This document shows, one piece after another, positions 24,461 through 31,819 of a stretch of DNA of 64,000 nucleotides; within the stretch, counting starts at the first letter, position 1, and each line of letters begins with the position of its first letter. The notes below the pieces were generated by a model. The model was not told where the DNA came from and searched no databases. It saw nothing but the letters and a program-made list of their open reading frames with translations. Made by a program: the position numbers and the translations under genes. The stretch is from CAXXOK01 sp963675365 (lineage in GTDB: Bacteria > Bacillota > Clostridia > Christensenellales > Aristaeellaceae), in contig CAXXVA010000001.1 in NCBI GenBank assembly GCA_963675365.2, positions 310,001-374,000 of the forward strand, written 5' to 3'.

Positions 24461-25240
24461 TTATGCCTTAGAATCTACAGGTGTACTCTGCTTAGGCACC
24501 CTGCGTGCGCCATTGCCGGGGATGCCTGCCATAAGCGCCTTCCTTACCTCCCTGTACTCGTCCCCGATAAAACCCAATCGCAGCAGGAAGCAGCGGAAAG
24601 AGTATTTCAGGTTGTCCGTTTCCGTCGGTGTCAGTGATACACGATGAAGCTTCCTGGCCAGCTTGATGAGCGCGGCAATCAAGTATGCCGTTGCGTCGAT
24701 CAATTCATGCGGTGCTGTGCCTGCCAGCCATGTAAAGCGCAGGACGTCATGGTCAAATTCCGTTTGCAAAGTATCCGTGTCCAAGGCGAGTTTGATGAGT
24801 TCACCCTTACCGTCAATTAACTTTTGAAGCCGCTCAGTCTCGGCATCGGATATGCCATCCCGCGGGAAGCTCAAGCAGATGTTGTCTGCGGATTGTGTTT
24901 TCATGCACGCTTGCAGTGTTTCGTCAGCAGGCGGCGTTTCGGTTTCTTCCCACGCATTCCCGATCTGCTCAAACCTCTTGGCACGAAGCCCCACCACCAG
25001 TTGCCCGACCACTTTCGCATCGGTGAACTCGTCCGTTTCAATCTCTCCATTGCGGTGCACCGTAAACCCGCCGATCGAATAATCGAATGTTGGTGCGCCT
25101 TTGTAATCCATCGGGAGACTCAGCACCTCGCTGATAGCCTTTGCCAGCTCTTTTCTGCGCTCTTTGCCATTTTGAAACAGTATTGTCAATGGAATCCCTC
25201 CTGTGTTCTCTATTCCTACCATCCGCGGTGTGTTATACAT
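24461..25240 (-). CDS. Conserved phage protein of unknown function upstream of terminase
   Basis: A 259-residue protein: N-terminus MYNTPRMVGIENTGGIPLTI, then a beta-rich domain to about residue 90 (FDYSIGGFTVHRNGEIETDE) and a helical half. A TTG at 25189 lies 7 bases after an excellent AGGAGG and would start the protein at ILFQNGKERR, so the true start is uncertain. Similar proteins near terminase in Clostridia phages are sometimes labelled virulence-related without evidence. I assign no function. Confidence 0.6.
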   Translation of the reverse strand: MYNTPRMVGIENTGGIPLTILFQNGKERRKELAKAISEVLSLPMDYKGAPTFDYSIGGFTVHRNGEIETDEFTDAKVVGQLVVGLRAKRFEQIGNAWEETETPPADETLQACMKTQSADNICLSFPRDGISDAETERLQKLIDGKGELIKLALDTDTLQTEFDHDVLRFTWLAGTAPHELIDATAYLIAALIKLARKLHRVSLTPTETDNLKYSFRCFLLRLGFIGDEYREVRKALMAGIPGNGARRVPKQSTPVDSKA

Positions 25241-25313
25241 CCCTCAAGTTGGCAGGAATAGCAAGGGGAACTTCACAGAAATACCACACAAGAACAGCGA
25301 TACAATCCTGTGC

Positions 25314-26573
25314 CTATGACACTTGCGGTACGTCTTTGGCAATATCAGTATAGGATATCTCCTTGCCATCACGCAGAACCTTGATATCCGCATCGGTCCC
25401 TGCCTGTTCCAGAAAACGAAGTACGATAACGCTGGCATACCTGGGGTCAATCTCCAGCATATAACAGATACGGTCCGTCTGTTCACAGGCGATCAGCGTG
25501 CTGCCCGAGCCACCGAAGGTATCCAGCACGACGCCATTGGGCGCCGAACTGTTCTTGATGGGATAGCAAAGCAGCGGGATAGGCTTCATGGTGGGATGCT
25601 GGTCGCTTCGTTTGGGCTTGTCATAATTCCAAATGGTCGATTGCTTGCGGTCGGAGAACCACTTGTGTTTTCCGTTGGGCAGCCAGCCATAGAGAACCGG
25701 CTCATGCTGCCATTGATAGGGACTGCGCCCCAGCACCAGCGCGTTCTTCACCCAGATGCAAACCCCGCTGATATGAAAGCCAGCTTCCTTGAACGCCCGG
25801 CGAAAATTGAGCCCTTCGGTGTCCGCGTGGAATACATACGCGGACGCTCCTTCTGCCAAATGCGCAGCCATATTCTTGAATGCTGCCAGCAAAAACTCGA
25901 AAAACGAAGTGTCCGACTGATTGTCGTTTTGGATGGTCTTGCCGTCTTTGCTTTCATAAGCTACGTTATATGGCGGGTCCGTCAGAATGAGGTTCGCGCG
26001 CACGTCACCCATGAGCATGTCGATATCCTCTGCCTTGGTTGCATCGCCGCAGAGCATCCGATGCCGTCCCAGGGTCCATACATCGCCAGTCTGTACAAAG
26101 GGCGTGATTTCATCTGCGCTGATGTCGCAATCATCATCCCTGACTTCTTTGTCATGGACCTTGGAAAACAATTCGTCGATTTCAGCGGCGTCAAATCCCG
26201 TTGCGTCCAGATCATACCCGCACGCGCGCAAATCGGTGAGAAGCTCAGCCAACGCGACGGGTTCCCACTCGCCCACCGCCTTGTTCAGGGCAATGTTGAG
26301 CGCTTTTTCATCGGCGGAATCTTCAATATGCACGACTACGCAATCTATCTCGGTCACGCCTTCCGCTGCGAGCACCTTATACCGCTGATGACCGCCCACG
26401 ATATTGCCCGTGACTTCATTCCAGATGACAGGATCGACGTACCCAAACGTATGCAGCGAACTCTTGATCTTCTCATAGGCCGGGTCACCGGGCTTTAAAT
26501 CCCTGCGGGGATTGTATTGCGCGGGTTTGAGCATCTCAATGGCAATTCGCTGCAGATTCATGGTGGTGTGCAT
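25314..26573 (-). CDS. ParB-nuclease-like domain fused to N6-adenine/N4-cytosine DNA methyltransferase
   Basis: A 419-residue protein. Residues 1-130 form a ParB/Srx-type domain (LKPAQYNPRRDLKPGD, VGGHQRYKVLAAEGV). Residues 150-419 form a DNA methylase: catalytic LTDPPYNVAYESKDG (motif IV) and, near the C-terminus, the SAM-binding VVLDTFGGSGSTLIACEQTD (motif I). Motif IV before motif I indicates the beta class. The ATG at 26573 is 7 bases from GGAG. It probably protects phage DNA against restriction. The prophage also carries an S-adenosylmethionine synthetase gene upstream in the same operon. Confidence 0.9.
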   Translation of the reverse strand: MHTTMNLQRIAIEMLKPAQYNPRRDLKPGDPAYEKIKSSLHTFGYVDPVIWNEVTGNIVGGHQRYKVLAAEGVTEIDCVVVHIEDSADEKALNIALNKAVGEWEPVALAELLTDLRACGYDLDATGFDAAEIDELFSKVHDKEVRDDDCDISADEITPFVQTGDVWTLGRHRMLCGDATKAEDIDMLMGDVRANLILTDPPYNVAYESKDGKTIQNDNQSDTSFFEFLLAAFKNMAAHLAEGASAYVFHADTEGLNFRRAFKEAGFHISGVCIWVKNALVLGRSPYQWQHEPVLYGWLPNGKHKWFSDRKQSTIWNYDKPKRSDQHPTMKPIPLLCYPIKNSSAPNGVVLDTFGGSGSTLIACEQTDRICYMLEIDPRYASVIVLRFLEQAGTDADIKVLRDGKEISYTDIAKDVPQVS

Positions 26574-26589
26574 TCTCATTCTCCTCGAA

Positions 26590-27079
26590 AATGTATAGGG
26601 AGGCGGGATACCCCCCCTCCCTGGTTTCGCGGAAATTCACGCGAGGCTGCCGATCGGTCTGGAGCAAGGGATTCACAGAGATTGCATCCCCCTCCCCCAA
26701 GGCAAACTTTCGCAGGGCAAAGCGCGAAAGCTAAAGCTTGGCCGCCTCGGACTTCACTACGGCGAAGCGGCGAAGTGGAAACCCTTGCCGTTTGGGCCGG
26801 ACTTTCGCACGGCGAAGTCGAGAAGTCCCGTCGCCGACCCCCGGTTCCGGCCGGCAAAAAGTTTCGGCGCGGGCGGTCACAGAAGCTGCCTTCGCGCCGT
26901 ATAGGAAGAAACCCGCAAACCCTTTTGTGGATTGGTGTTAAGCCACAAAGGACTGGCGGGTATTTTTGTGCGGTTTAGCCGCTTGCTATTTGGAAAACCC
27001 CGAGCGATAAATGGGTCGCGCCACGGAAAACGTGGCAACCGCCGCGGACGGGAAAAGCCGTCGGGCAAGGAGACACCCC
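26590..27079 (+). other. GC-rich hairpin-dense non-coding stretch
   Basis: No convincing gene in about 490 bases. Several perfect stems occur: AGGGAG/CTCCCT near 26596-26624, CTTTCGC/GCGAAAG near 26709-26731, GGACTT/AAGTCC near 26802-26834, the nested hairpin at 26911-26961, GCCACG/CGTGGC around 27020 and GACGG/CCGTC around 27050. Open frames across it have no ribosome sites or recognisable proteins. It may be a structured RNA or a repeat-derived spacer leading into the small-gene cluster. Confidence 0.5.
26911..26967 (+). terminator. Nested terminator-like hairpin
   Basis: ACCCGC (26911-26916) pairs with GCGGGT (26956-26961), enclosing CCTTTTGTGG (26921-26930) with CCACAAAGG (26943-26951). 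Five T follow. It could end a plus-strand transcript before the small-gene cluster, or be one arm of a structured RNA. Confidence 0.6.
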
Positions 27080-27080
27080 C

Positions 27081-27338
27081 GTGAACGAAAACCAAAACGA
27101 ACGCACCCTTTGCGCCGCCCAAGCCGTTCAACTCGCCGCCCGTTCGGTTCTGGAAGCCCTTGCAAGCGCAAACAACCCCGAGGGCTGGGCATTGGGCGAC
27201 CCAACCTACTGGGCAGCCCGGGCCGCCGCCGAAGCCGCCCGCTCTGCGGGGGACGACGAAACCGCTGACTTTACCGACCAGCTCGCCGACGAATTCGTCA
27301 CCCTGGCCAACTCGGTCGGCCACACCATCCGCCGGTAA
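27081..27338 (+). CDS. Small acidic alanine-rich protein of unknown function
   Basis: An 85-residue protein starting at GTG, 8 bases after AAGGAG (MNENQNERTLCAAQAVQLAA). It is alanine-rich and predicted mostly helical (WAARAAAEAARSAGDDETAD). First gene of a plus-strand run of very small, GC-rich genes running against the phage operon. I do not recognise a family. Such clusters in phages often hold anti-host or anti-defence factors, which is only a positional inference here. Confidence 0.6.
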   Translation: MNENQNERTLCAAQAVQLAARSVLEALASANNPEGWALGDPTYWAARAAAEAARSAGDDETADFTDQLADEFVTLANSVGHTIRR

Positions 27339-27386
27339 CCCGCCCCCTGATAAAACCATCCGACTAACAATAGAAGGAGGAGTTCC

Positions 27387-27686
27387 ATGTTTTTCAAACA
27401 AGTCGCTTACGTTTCCACCCGTGCCAACCGTGCCCGCGAGGCCGGTCGCGTCGCCCTTTATTTCGCGCAACGGTACGACACTTACCCGTCGGTCGAGACC
27501 CGCCGGGATGCCGAACGAACGGCCAAAGCCGCTCTAAAAGCCGCCGACCGTGCCGAGGAAGCCGCCTTTGCCATTGATCCCGTTGCCGCCGATGACAACC
27601 CCATCCTTTTCGAAACGCATTGCAACGCCATGGAAATGGCGGAGTTCGCCAGAAAAGTCGCCGCCGCGCACGCACGCCCCGCCTGA
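27387..27686 (+). CDS. Small alanine-rich protein of unknown function
   Basis: A 99-residue protein starting MFFKQVAYVSTRANRAREAG after AAGGAGGAG. The middle (RRDAERTAKAALKAADRAEE) is a charged amphipathic helix with similarity in style, not clear homology, to the upstream gene product. It is followed by the first copy of a three-hairpin spacer element. Confidence 0.6.
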   Translation: MFFKQVAYVSTRANRAREAGRVALYFAQRYDTYPSVETRRDAERTAKAALKAADRAEEAAFAIDPVAADDNPILFETHCNAMEMAEFARKVAAAHARPA

Positions 27687-27690
27687 CGAT

Positions 27691-27760
27691 GATTGGTTGG
27701 CTGCCAGTCGAAACGCCCCAAATCAAGGGGCGTCGCGGGAAGCCCGCGCTTCAAACACAA
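27691..27760 (+). ncRNA. Three-hairpin spacer element, copy 1
   Basis: Hairpin A GATTGG (27691-27696)/CCAGTC (27704-27709), then GAAA, hairpin B CGCCCC (27714-27719)/GGGGCG (27727-27732), then TCGCGG, hairpin C GAAGC (27739-27743)/GCTTC (27748-27752), then an A-rich run and AGGAGG before the next ATG. The same order recurs upstream of two other genes of this cluster with different stem sequences. Confidence 0.65.
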
Positions 27761-27777
27761 CAAAGGAGGAACCACCC

Positions 27778-28143
27778 ATGAAATCCATACCCGAACTCGA
27801 CACCGCCATCCAAGCCCGGACACCCATCTCTGCCATCGGCGTTGGACACACCTTCATCCGCGCATACCAGTTCGCGCAAAAATGCGACAACGCTGAGCTG
27901 GATTTCTACGACACTTTCTTCGAAACCGACGTACCCGGTATGGCAGCCGACTGCAAGCGCTTTCAAATCAAGAGCTTTACCATTTCGTCTCCGCACTCCA
28001 ACATGGCCGACTCGCTTTGGGAGTTACAGCAGCTCGGTTGGCGCATTACCGGCATGACACAAATCAATTCTCAGTTCAAGAATTACGAAACCGGTGCATA
28101 CGACAGGATATCCGCCCTGCGGCTTGCGTACCATCCTGCCTGA
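27778..28143 (+). CDS. Conserved small phage/accessory protein of unknown function
   Basis: A 121-residue protein starting MKSIPELDTAIQARTPISAI after AGGAGG. It appears to be a compact alpha/beta protein (LDFYDTFFETDVPGMAADCK; WELQQLGWRITGMTQINSQF) with several aromatic residues. Preceded by copy 1 and followed by copy 2 of the hairpin element. No family recognised. Confidence 0.65.
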   Translation: MKSIPELDTAIQARTPISAIGVGHTFIRAYQFAQKCDNAELDFYDTFFETDVPGMAADCKRFQIKSFTISSPHSNMADSLWELQQLGWRITGMTQINSQFKNYETGAYDRISALRLAYHPA

Positions 28144-28150
28144 TCAGTCT

Positions 28151-28212
28151 GGCTGACCGTCAGCCGAAATCTTCCACTTTGCAGGGCAAGGAAGCCACAG
28201 CTTTCAAATCAA
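28151..28212 (+). ncRNA. Three-hairpin spacer element, copy 2
   Basis: Hairpin A GGCTG (28151-28155)/CAGCC (28161-28165), GAAA, a degenerate hairpin B (28170-28185, two mismatches), hairpin C GGAAGC (28190-28195)/GCTTTC (28200-28205), then AAATCAA and AGGAGG. Aligns with copy 3 over its full length. Confidence 0.6.
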
Positions 28213-28227
28213 CCAGGAGGTATTTGC

Positions 28228-28371
28228 ATGAACACCATCGTGATTAAAGTCTGGCGCGGCATTGTTGCCGAGGTTTATGCCGACGACCCGAACGTAACGG
28301 TGACCGTGATCGACGAGGATGAACTAACCAACCAATCCGACACACCGCTGCCCAAATACCAGGTGTACTGA
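28228..28371 (+). CDS. 47-residue protein of unknown function
   Basis: ATG 8 bases after AGGAGG; the product begins MNTIVIKVWRGIVAEVYADD and is strongly acidic with a beta-strand pattern (VTVTVIDEDE). A single compact beta-rich domain is likely. Located between two hairpin-containing spacers in the small-gene cluster. No function recognised. Confidence 0.65.
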   Translation: MNTIVIKVWRGIVAEVYADDPNVTVTVIDEDELTNQSDTPLPKYQVY

Positions 28372-28400
28372 CGCTTTCAAATCAAGAGGGAGGACTCCGC

Positions 28401-28619
28401 ATGAACATCACCACCTTCGCCCAGTGCATGGACGTTTTCGATTGGTACGACGACAGCCTGTACGACTACCTAACCCATATCATGCTCGCCAAACTCGACG
28501 GGAACGAGCGCATCCAGCGCACACTCCCCGACCTGATCCAATATGCCAACGGCCTGATCAACGCCCACAAACACACCGACTCTGCATACCCGATGGAGCT
28601 TCTAAATCAACCCGCCTGA
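28401..28619 (+). CDS. Small protein of unknown function
   Basis: A 72-residue protein beginning MNITTFAQCMDVFDWYDDSL, predicted helical and acidic with several aromatics. Its leader is only 29 bases and keeps just the last part of the spacer element (GCTTTCAAATCAAG) before GGGAGG. No family recognised. Confidence 0.6.
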   Translation: MNITTFAQCMDVFDWYDDSLYDYLTHIMLAKLDGNERIQRTLPDLIQYANGLINAHKHTDSAYPMELLNQPA

Positions 28620-28624
28620 CGAGA

Positions 28625-28689
28625 CCGTGCGGCACACGGCCGAAACCTGCCGCTTGGCAGGTCGCGGGAAGCCACAGCTTCCAAATCAA
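28625..28689 (+). ncRNA. Three-hairpin spacer element, copy 3
   Basis: Hairpin A CCGTG (28625-28629)/CACGG (28635-28639), GAAA (28642-28645), hairpin B CCTGCC (28646-28651)/GGCAGG (28656-28661), TCGCG, hairpin C GGAAGC (28667-28672)/GCTTCC (28677-28682), then AAATCAA. All three stems are perfect. Confidence 0.68.
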
Positions 28690-28707
28690 ATAAGGCGGGA
28701 ACACATC

Positions 28708-28929
28708 ATGAACGAAAGCACAGAAGACCGCACCATGGATATCATCATCGAGGTGTATAACAACATGAGCGCGGAGGAGAAGCGAAACTGGGCGCCGGCA
28801 GACGCGCAGGATGTCGTGAGCGACCAAATCAAGATGGATGCAGCGCACGGTCTGCCGCCCACGTCCTATGATGCACAGGATTTCTACGAAACCATCCGCG
28901 AGCTCATTGCCCAAGACGGCACCACATAG
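28708..28929 (+). CDS. Small acidic protein of unknown function
   Basis: A 73-residue protein starting MNESTEDRTMDIIIEVYNNM; ATG at 28708 chosen because it follows AAGGCGGG after copy 3 of the hairpin element. Contains NMSAEEKRNWAPADAQDVVS, a helical acidic segment. No family recognised. Confidence 0.6.
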   Translation: MNESTEDRTMDIIIEVYNNMSAEEKRNWAPADAQDVVSDQIKMDAAHGLPPTSYDAQDFYETIRELIAQDGTT

Positions 28930-28979
28930 GTTGCACCCGGTACATCCGTTGCCCAATCCGGCGAGAGGAGCGCAAGAGC

Positions 28980-29165
28980 ATGAAGAAAGCATTCCGGCTC
29001 GAAGGCTCTCAAATCAAGCTCAGGGAAGTCAAAGACTTGGTCGGGCAGGCACGGTACGAACACATCATCCGCGAGGCGCGGAAAACCTTTCTGCAAGACC
29101 CGGTCACCGAAATCGCGTTCATGACCCGTCAGGGGATACTCGTGGTCGAGTTTCGGATTGATTGA
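28980..29165 (+). CDS. Small basic protein of unknown function
   Basis: A 61-residue protein, MKKAFRLEGSQIKLREVKDL then VGQARYEHIIREARKTFLQD, preceded by GAGAGGAG. It is basic and amphipathic at the N-terminus with a short beta-hairpin-like C-terminus (EIAFMTRQGILVVEFRID). Last clear gene of the small plus-strand cluster. Confidence 0.55.
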   Translation: MKKAFRLEGSQIKLREVKDLVGQARYEHIIREARKTFLQDPVTEIAFMTRQGILVVEFRID

Positions 29166-29197
29166 CGGAAGCGATCAAATCAAGGAGGTTTTATCTC

Positions 29198-29287
29198 ATG
29201 AATCAGAGGCGGGACTGCCCGCCCACGATGCATACATCGAGCTTGGTCTGTGCTCCCAAATCAAGCGGGTGCTTCGGCCAGCCCTGA
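29198..29287 (+). CDS. Possible 29-residue peptide
   Basis: ATG 10 bases after AAGGAGG, reading MNQRRDCPPTMHTSSLVCAP and ending GCFGQP. It has the same CAAATCAAGGAGG leader style as the other genes in this cluster and includes three Cys. Too short to classify; it could be a truncated gene. Confidence 0.35.
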   Translation: MNQRRDCPPTMHTSSLVCAPKSSGCFGQP

Positions 29288-29327
29288 ACCGGAGCTTTCT
29301 TCATACCAGATGTTAGCCGCACCATCA

Positions 29328-29362
29328 AAACACCTGCCCGGTCGTCCAATCGGGCAGGTGTT
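29328..29362. terminator. Bidirectional intrinsic terminator
   Basis: A near 12-bp perfect stem ACACCTGCCCG/CGGGCAGGTGT (arms at about 29330-29340 and 29351-29361) with A-run on the left and T-run on the right. It ends the plus-strand small-gene cluster and may also serve the minus-strand operon arriving from 29.5 kb. The remaining bases up to 29495 hold nothing recognisable. Confidence 0.8.
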
Positions 29363-29495
29363 TTGCCGTTGTAGGGCTTTTACATCCAGGGGGATGGCAC
29401 TTCGGTGATTGGGTTTCCAACCCGACTTGCGCCAACGTCGCGCGAATGCGGGCCAACCCAAGCAGCCCGGAAAATGCGGCAGTAAAAGAGTTCCC

Positions 29496-30014
29496 CTATT
29501 CCTGCTTCGCTATCCAATCTGCAATCATCCGGGTGCCTTCCCCGGTACTCTCAAATCGCACAATGACCTGTCCGTCAGCGCACTCGTATACCGCCTGAAA
29601 CGGCTCTTGCTCCAATCGAAACAGACCGGGGCAGTTGTGATGGGCTGTTTGCTGATAGTCTCTGAAATCCTCGTACTGTGATTCTTCCTGCCAGCGTTCA
29701 TACAATCGGCACAGAAATTGTGCTTGATTGCCTTGAAGAAGCTCCCACAACTGTGCGCCTGTCATGGTTTTGCAATCGAGCAGCTCCTTCATACATGCCC
29801 ACGCTTCCATGGGAAGCGGTTTGCTGAAAGCGTCCAGCATCGCTTCGGCGGCTCCACAGGCCTCACAGACATAGAGATTGGCGTGACGGCTGCTGGCGTT
29901 ATGGTAAAGCTGCTCACGCATCGTATCCCTTCCGCACCGCGGGCAAGGCATGTGTTCACCGGCATTCTGTCTGGCTTTCAAATCAAGCAGTGCTTTTTGC
30001 TGTTGCTCTGTCAT
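29496..30014 (-). CDS. Zinc-ribbon protein of unknown function
   Basis: A 172-residue protein. The N-terminal third has a zinc ribbon (CPRCGRDTMREQLYHNASSR ... CEACGAA), then a helical region and an acidic C-terminal domain (YECADGQVIVRFESTGEGTR). Such proteins occur in Clostridia prophages beside replication or methylation genes. DNA or RNA contact through the ribbon is plausible, but no function is established. It follows metK downstream in the same operon. Confidence 0.6.
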   Translation of the reverse strand: MTEQQQKALLDLKARQNAGEHMPCPRCGRDTMREQLYHNASSRHANLYVCEACGAAEAMLDAFSKPLPMEAWACMKELLDCKTMTGAQLWELLQGNQAQFLCRLYERWQEESQYEDFRDYQQTAHHNCPGLFRLEQEPFQAVYECADGQVIVRFESTGEGTRMIADWIAKQE

Positions 30015-30075
30015 CAGGACGTCCTCCTCTGCGAAATCGTCGTGATGTTACCGTAAGTTTGCAGCCATAGCAAGC

Positions 30076-31254
30076 TTAATTCGAATCATGTTCCTGCGTC
30101 TGATGTACTGCGGCAAGCAAAGCATCACAGCGGTCGAGCCGTTCCCATGGATAATCCGGATTGGTAAAATGGCCGTACGCCGCCGTAGACGCATAGATGG
30201 GGCGGAGAAGCTGGAGAAGGCTGATCATCCCAGCCGGACTGAGAGGGAAGCAGACTTTCACCGCTTGCGTGAGGATGTGCTTTGAAATCGTCTCCGTCCC
30301 GAAGGTCTCAATCTGGAATGCCACAGGGTCCGCCTTGCCAATCGCATAGCAGAGGTTCACCCGGCAGCGGTGCGCCAGCCCGCAGGCGACGATATGCTTT
30401 GCAATATACCGCGCCATGTACGTGCCGCTGCGGTCCACCTTGGTCGGGTCCTTCCCCGACAGCGCTCCCCCACCCTGCAGCGCCAGTCCGCCGTAGGTAT
30501 CGACCATGAGCTTGCGCCCGGTCAGCCCGGTGTCTGCTGCAGGTCCGCCTTCGACGAACCGTCCCGATGGATTGATAAGTATCACCGTATCATCATCCAA
30601 AGGGAAATCCTCAAAGCATGGGAGCAGTACCTGCGTGCAGATCTCCTTTTTAAGCGCTCCTAAATCTTTATCTTTCCTGTGCTGGACGGACACCACCACA
30701 GTCTGCACGCGTTTGGGCTGATCGTCCTCGTATGCGATGGTCACCTGCGCTTTGCCATCAGGAAGGAGGCCGCGGACGATGTCCTGCCTGCGCACCGTAT
30801 CCACACGCTTGCAAATCCGATGCGCCAGCACCACCGGGAGCGGCAGCAGTTCCTTGGTCTCGTCTGTGGCATACCCATACATCGTACCCTGATCGCCGGC
30901 GCCGAGTGATTGTCCATCATCCTCGCTTCCCTCGCGGGTTTCCAGGGGGTTGTTCACGCCGGCGGCAATGTCCGGGCTCTGGCGGTGCAGATACATCTGT
31001 ACTTGGTAATCATGGGGATTATATCCAGTATCACCGAGCACCTGACGGACAATGCCGCGTATGTTGGGCCTGCCTGCACAGGTGATTTCACCCGCCACGA
31101 TGATCCGTCCCCGGGTCGCCATGACCTCGCAGGCCACGCGGGCATTTTCATCCAACCGCAAGCACGCATCCAGAATGCTGTCGGCAATCCGGTCGCACAG
31201 TTTATCCGGATGCCCGGCGCATACGCTTTCGGCTGTTCGCAAATCATGCGGCAT
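30076..31254 (-). CDS. metK: S-adenosylmethionine synthetase (phage-borne)
   Basis: A 392-residue protein; ATG at 31254 (MPHDLRTAESVCAGHPDKLC) follows GGGAG. Signatures: GHPDKLCDRIADSILDACL (ATP-binding His), GAGDQGTMYGYATDE, the P-loop-like GGGALSGKDPTKVDRSGTYM and the C-terminal AYGHF. It makes SAM from methionine and ATP. All catalytic segments appear present, though the sequence differs from housekeeping MetK at several motif positions (K-L-C-D-R, S-G-T-Y-M). The context is a prophage replication/methylation operon, so it may boost SAM for the phage methyltransferase. Confidence 0.92.
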   Translation of the reverse strand: MPHDLRTAESVCAGHPDKLCDRIADSILDACLRLDENARVACEVMATRGRIIVAGEITCAGRPNIRGIVRQVLGDTGYNPHDYQVQMYLHRQSPDIAAGVNNPLETREGSEDDGQSLGAGDQGTMYGYATDETKELLPLPVVLAHRICKRVDTVRRQDIVRGLLPDGKAQVTIAYEDDQPKRVQTVVVSVQHRKDKDLGALKKEICTQVLLPCFEDFPLDDDTVILINPSGRFVEGGPAADTGLTGRKLMVDTYGGLALQGGGALSGKDPTKVDRSGTYMARYIAKHIVACGLAHRCRVNLCYAIGKADPVAFQIETFGTETISKHILTQAVKVCFPLSPAGMISLLQLLRPIYASTAAYGHFTNPDYPWERLDRCDALLAAVHQTQEHDSN

Positions 31255-31384
31255 GTATACACTCCCATCTGCTCTTGGGTAAAGCAAAAGCCCTCGCCGC
31301 ATTGGGCGAAGGCTATCGTATATTTCTTCCACGATACCAGTGTAGCACACCCTTTTGTCACATACTGTAACATGCGCTCGTTTT

Positions 31385-31819
31385 TTACCGAAATATTTTT
31401 CCGCCTTTGAGCAGGGCATGGAACAGCGCGTTCACCCAAGTATCTGACCGGTAAAGGTTGGCGCTGCAGGAAGCTTTCCGAAACGCAGCCGTGACCGTGG
31501 CCGGCAAGCAAATCTCCTGTCCCCGCGTTCTCGCCGCCTCCGCATAGCTCTCCGCTTCCTCCCGCCTGTGCGTCCGGGTCAGATAGGCATAGCGGAGCAT
31601 ATCATCCTGCAGCTGATATGCCAGGTAATATTTATCCACCCACAAATCGCCCGCTCCGCACCGTGTCCGCAGTGGGCAAGGCATTGCTTCGCCGTACATC
31701 CTGCGTACATCGGCATAAGCCACCCGTTTCAAATCAAACCGGTCGCATACGGCGTCTGCCAGCGCCGCCAGTTCCGGGCACGTCAGGTGATCAAGGGCAT
31801 TACGCCCGGCGTCACGCAT
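31385..31819 (-). CDS. Phage protein of unknown function with Cys pairs
   Basis: A 144-residue protein starting MRDAGRNALDHLTCPELAAL; its start overlaps the stop of the upstream DUF1492 gene. Contains PCPLRTRCGAGDLWVDKYYL and a basic central helix. No family recognised. Tight linkage with the regulator gene suggests a shared role in early or late switching, which is inference only. Confidence 0.55.
   Translation of the reverse strand: MRDAGRNALDHLTCPELAALADAVCDRFDLKRVAYADVRRMYGEAMPCPLRTRCGAGDLWVDKYYLAYQLQDDMLRYAYLTRTHRREEAESYAEAARTRGQEICLPATVTAAFRKASCSANLYRSDTWVNALFHALLKGGKIFR

Larger units (their letters stand above)
27719..29264 (+). repeat. Ten copies of the octamer CAAATCAA
   Basis: Plus-strand copies start at 27719, 27964, 28060, 28205, 28378, 28682, 28825, 29010, 29176 and 29257; seven are followed by G. 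They fall both in spacers (often just upstream of ribosome sites) and inside coding sequence, with irregular spacing of 81-304 bases. Fewer than one copy would be expected by chance. Two more occur at 29979 and 31730. Confidence 0.7.

Noticed and set aside
26517..26978. Open frames of 93-153 codons on both strands over the GC-rich stretch
   Set aside because: Low-complexity Arg/Pro/Ser-rich translations, no ribosome sites and overlap with many perfect hairpins; more likely non-coding.
27691..29264. CRISPR array in the small-gene cluster
   Set aside because: The repeats are only 8 bases with irregular spacing, and the longer elements have diverged stems and lie between genes; no cas genes are present.
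31385..31511. Longer MetK start at 31419
   Set aside because: The extra 55 residues are unlike MetK and overlap the upstream gene; the ATG at 31254 has a ribosome site and the usual N-terminus.
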